Shown piece after piece: positions 44,224-44,402 of a stretch of DNA of 44,402 nucleotides. The translations under genes were made by a program, and so were the position numbers. The stretch is taken from positions 1 through 44,402 of the forward strand of contig NZ_BIMA01000054.1 of assembly GCF_004000845.1 (NCBI RefSeq), read 5' to 3'. The DNA is from Paenibacillus koleovorans NBRC 103111. GTDB taxonomy: Bacteria; Bacillota; Bacilli; Paenibacillales; NBRC-103111. Within the stretch, counting starts at the first letter, position 1, and each line of letters opens with the position of its first letter. Below the pieces are notes generated by a model. It saw only the letters and a program-made list of their open reading frames with translations, was not told the DNA's origin and made no database searches.

Positions 44224-44402
44224 ATGAAGCCGTATGTGTTCGTAGACAAACCGATTCCGGCCGAAGTGGAGCAATATTTGGAGGGTTTCGTGCGAGTCGG
44301 CAAGTGGGAGGCGGGCGAGCCGAAAGACCGGGAAGCGCTGTTTCGCAAGCTGGAGCAGGCGGACGGTTTTCTCACGGCGGGAACGCCAATCGACGAAGCT
44401 CT
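44224..44402 (+). CDS. D-isomer-specific 2-hydroxyacid dehydrogenase, N-terminal part (cut by window end)
   Basis: The frame starts at ATG 44224 behind GGGGGA and runs off the end after about 59 codons: MKPYVFVDKPIPAEVEQYLE then KWEAGEPKDREALFRKLEQA and DGFLTAGTPIDEA. The pattern (short Val-Phe-Val strand, then cleft-forming helices and DGFLTxGTPID) matches the substrate domain of D-glycerate/hydroxypyruvate-type dehydrogenases. The Rossmann domain lies beyond the window. As a member of the cluster it could reduce a keto acid made by the KduD-like enzyme route (inference). Confidence 0.7.
   Translation, partial: MKPYVFVDKPIPAEVEQYLEGFVRVGKWEAGEPKDREALFRKLEQADGFLTAGTPIDEA

Overview
The window looks like a chromosomal segment of a Paenibacillus-type Bacillota. 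The signs are strong AGGAGG-like ribosome sites, several GTG/TTG starts, CUT1 sugar importers of the LplA/LplB/YtcP type without an adjacent ATPase, long AraC-type regulators with membrane-anchored sensor halves, and secreted enzymes carrying LamG-like modules. No rRNA, tRNA, CRISPR array, phage gene or transposase was recognised.

Layout. (1) 1-13662, all on the + strand: an FAD-dependent oxidoreductase with no canonical start codon and its own terminator; a sugar importer (two permeases and a lipoprotein, with a cre-like site upstream); then a tandem fumarylacetoacetate-hydrolase-fold protein, a YhcH/YjgK/YiaL protein, two SGNH esterases and two alpha-L-fucosidases (GH29 and GH95). None of these enzymes has a signal peptide, so the region reads as a cytoplasmic pathway for imported, probably acylated, fucosylated oligosaccharides. 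(2) 13663-21100: an ECF sigma factor with a SnoaL-like tail, a VOC protein, a class A penicillin-binding protein, a RibD/DHFR-like reductase and two small membrane proteins. Decayed remnants are mixed in (a purF scrap, a phzF piece, a nitrilase-family pseudogene and an unidentified frameshifted tail), together with a dispersed approximately 26 bp repeat motif. (3) 21179-28445: a large secreted beta-helix protein with two LamG modules, an 820 bp gene-free stretch holding two families of 51-52 bp repeats, a sialate-O-acetylesterase-like protein and an ADP-ribosylglycohydrolase-fold protein. (4) 28487-44402: two AraC-type regulators on the - strand, divergent from a second sugar importer. That importer is followed by a secreted PL8 polysaccharide lyase with a LamG module, a GH172/DUF2961 protein, two tandem paralogous Asp-box (BNR) proteins, a KduD-like dehydrogenase and the start of a 2-hydroxyacid dehydrogenase.

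How region 4 probably works (inference): the PL8 lyase cuts a uronic-acid-containing polysaccharide outside the cell. The importer brings in the oligosaccharides, the cytoplasmic GH172 and Asp-box proteins process them, and the KduD-like enzyme handles deoxy-keto sugar acids. No GH88/GH105 unsaturated uronyl hydrolase is visible, which makes the two Asp-box proteins the most interesting unknowns. All family calls are from reading the sequence; no database search was run.
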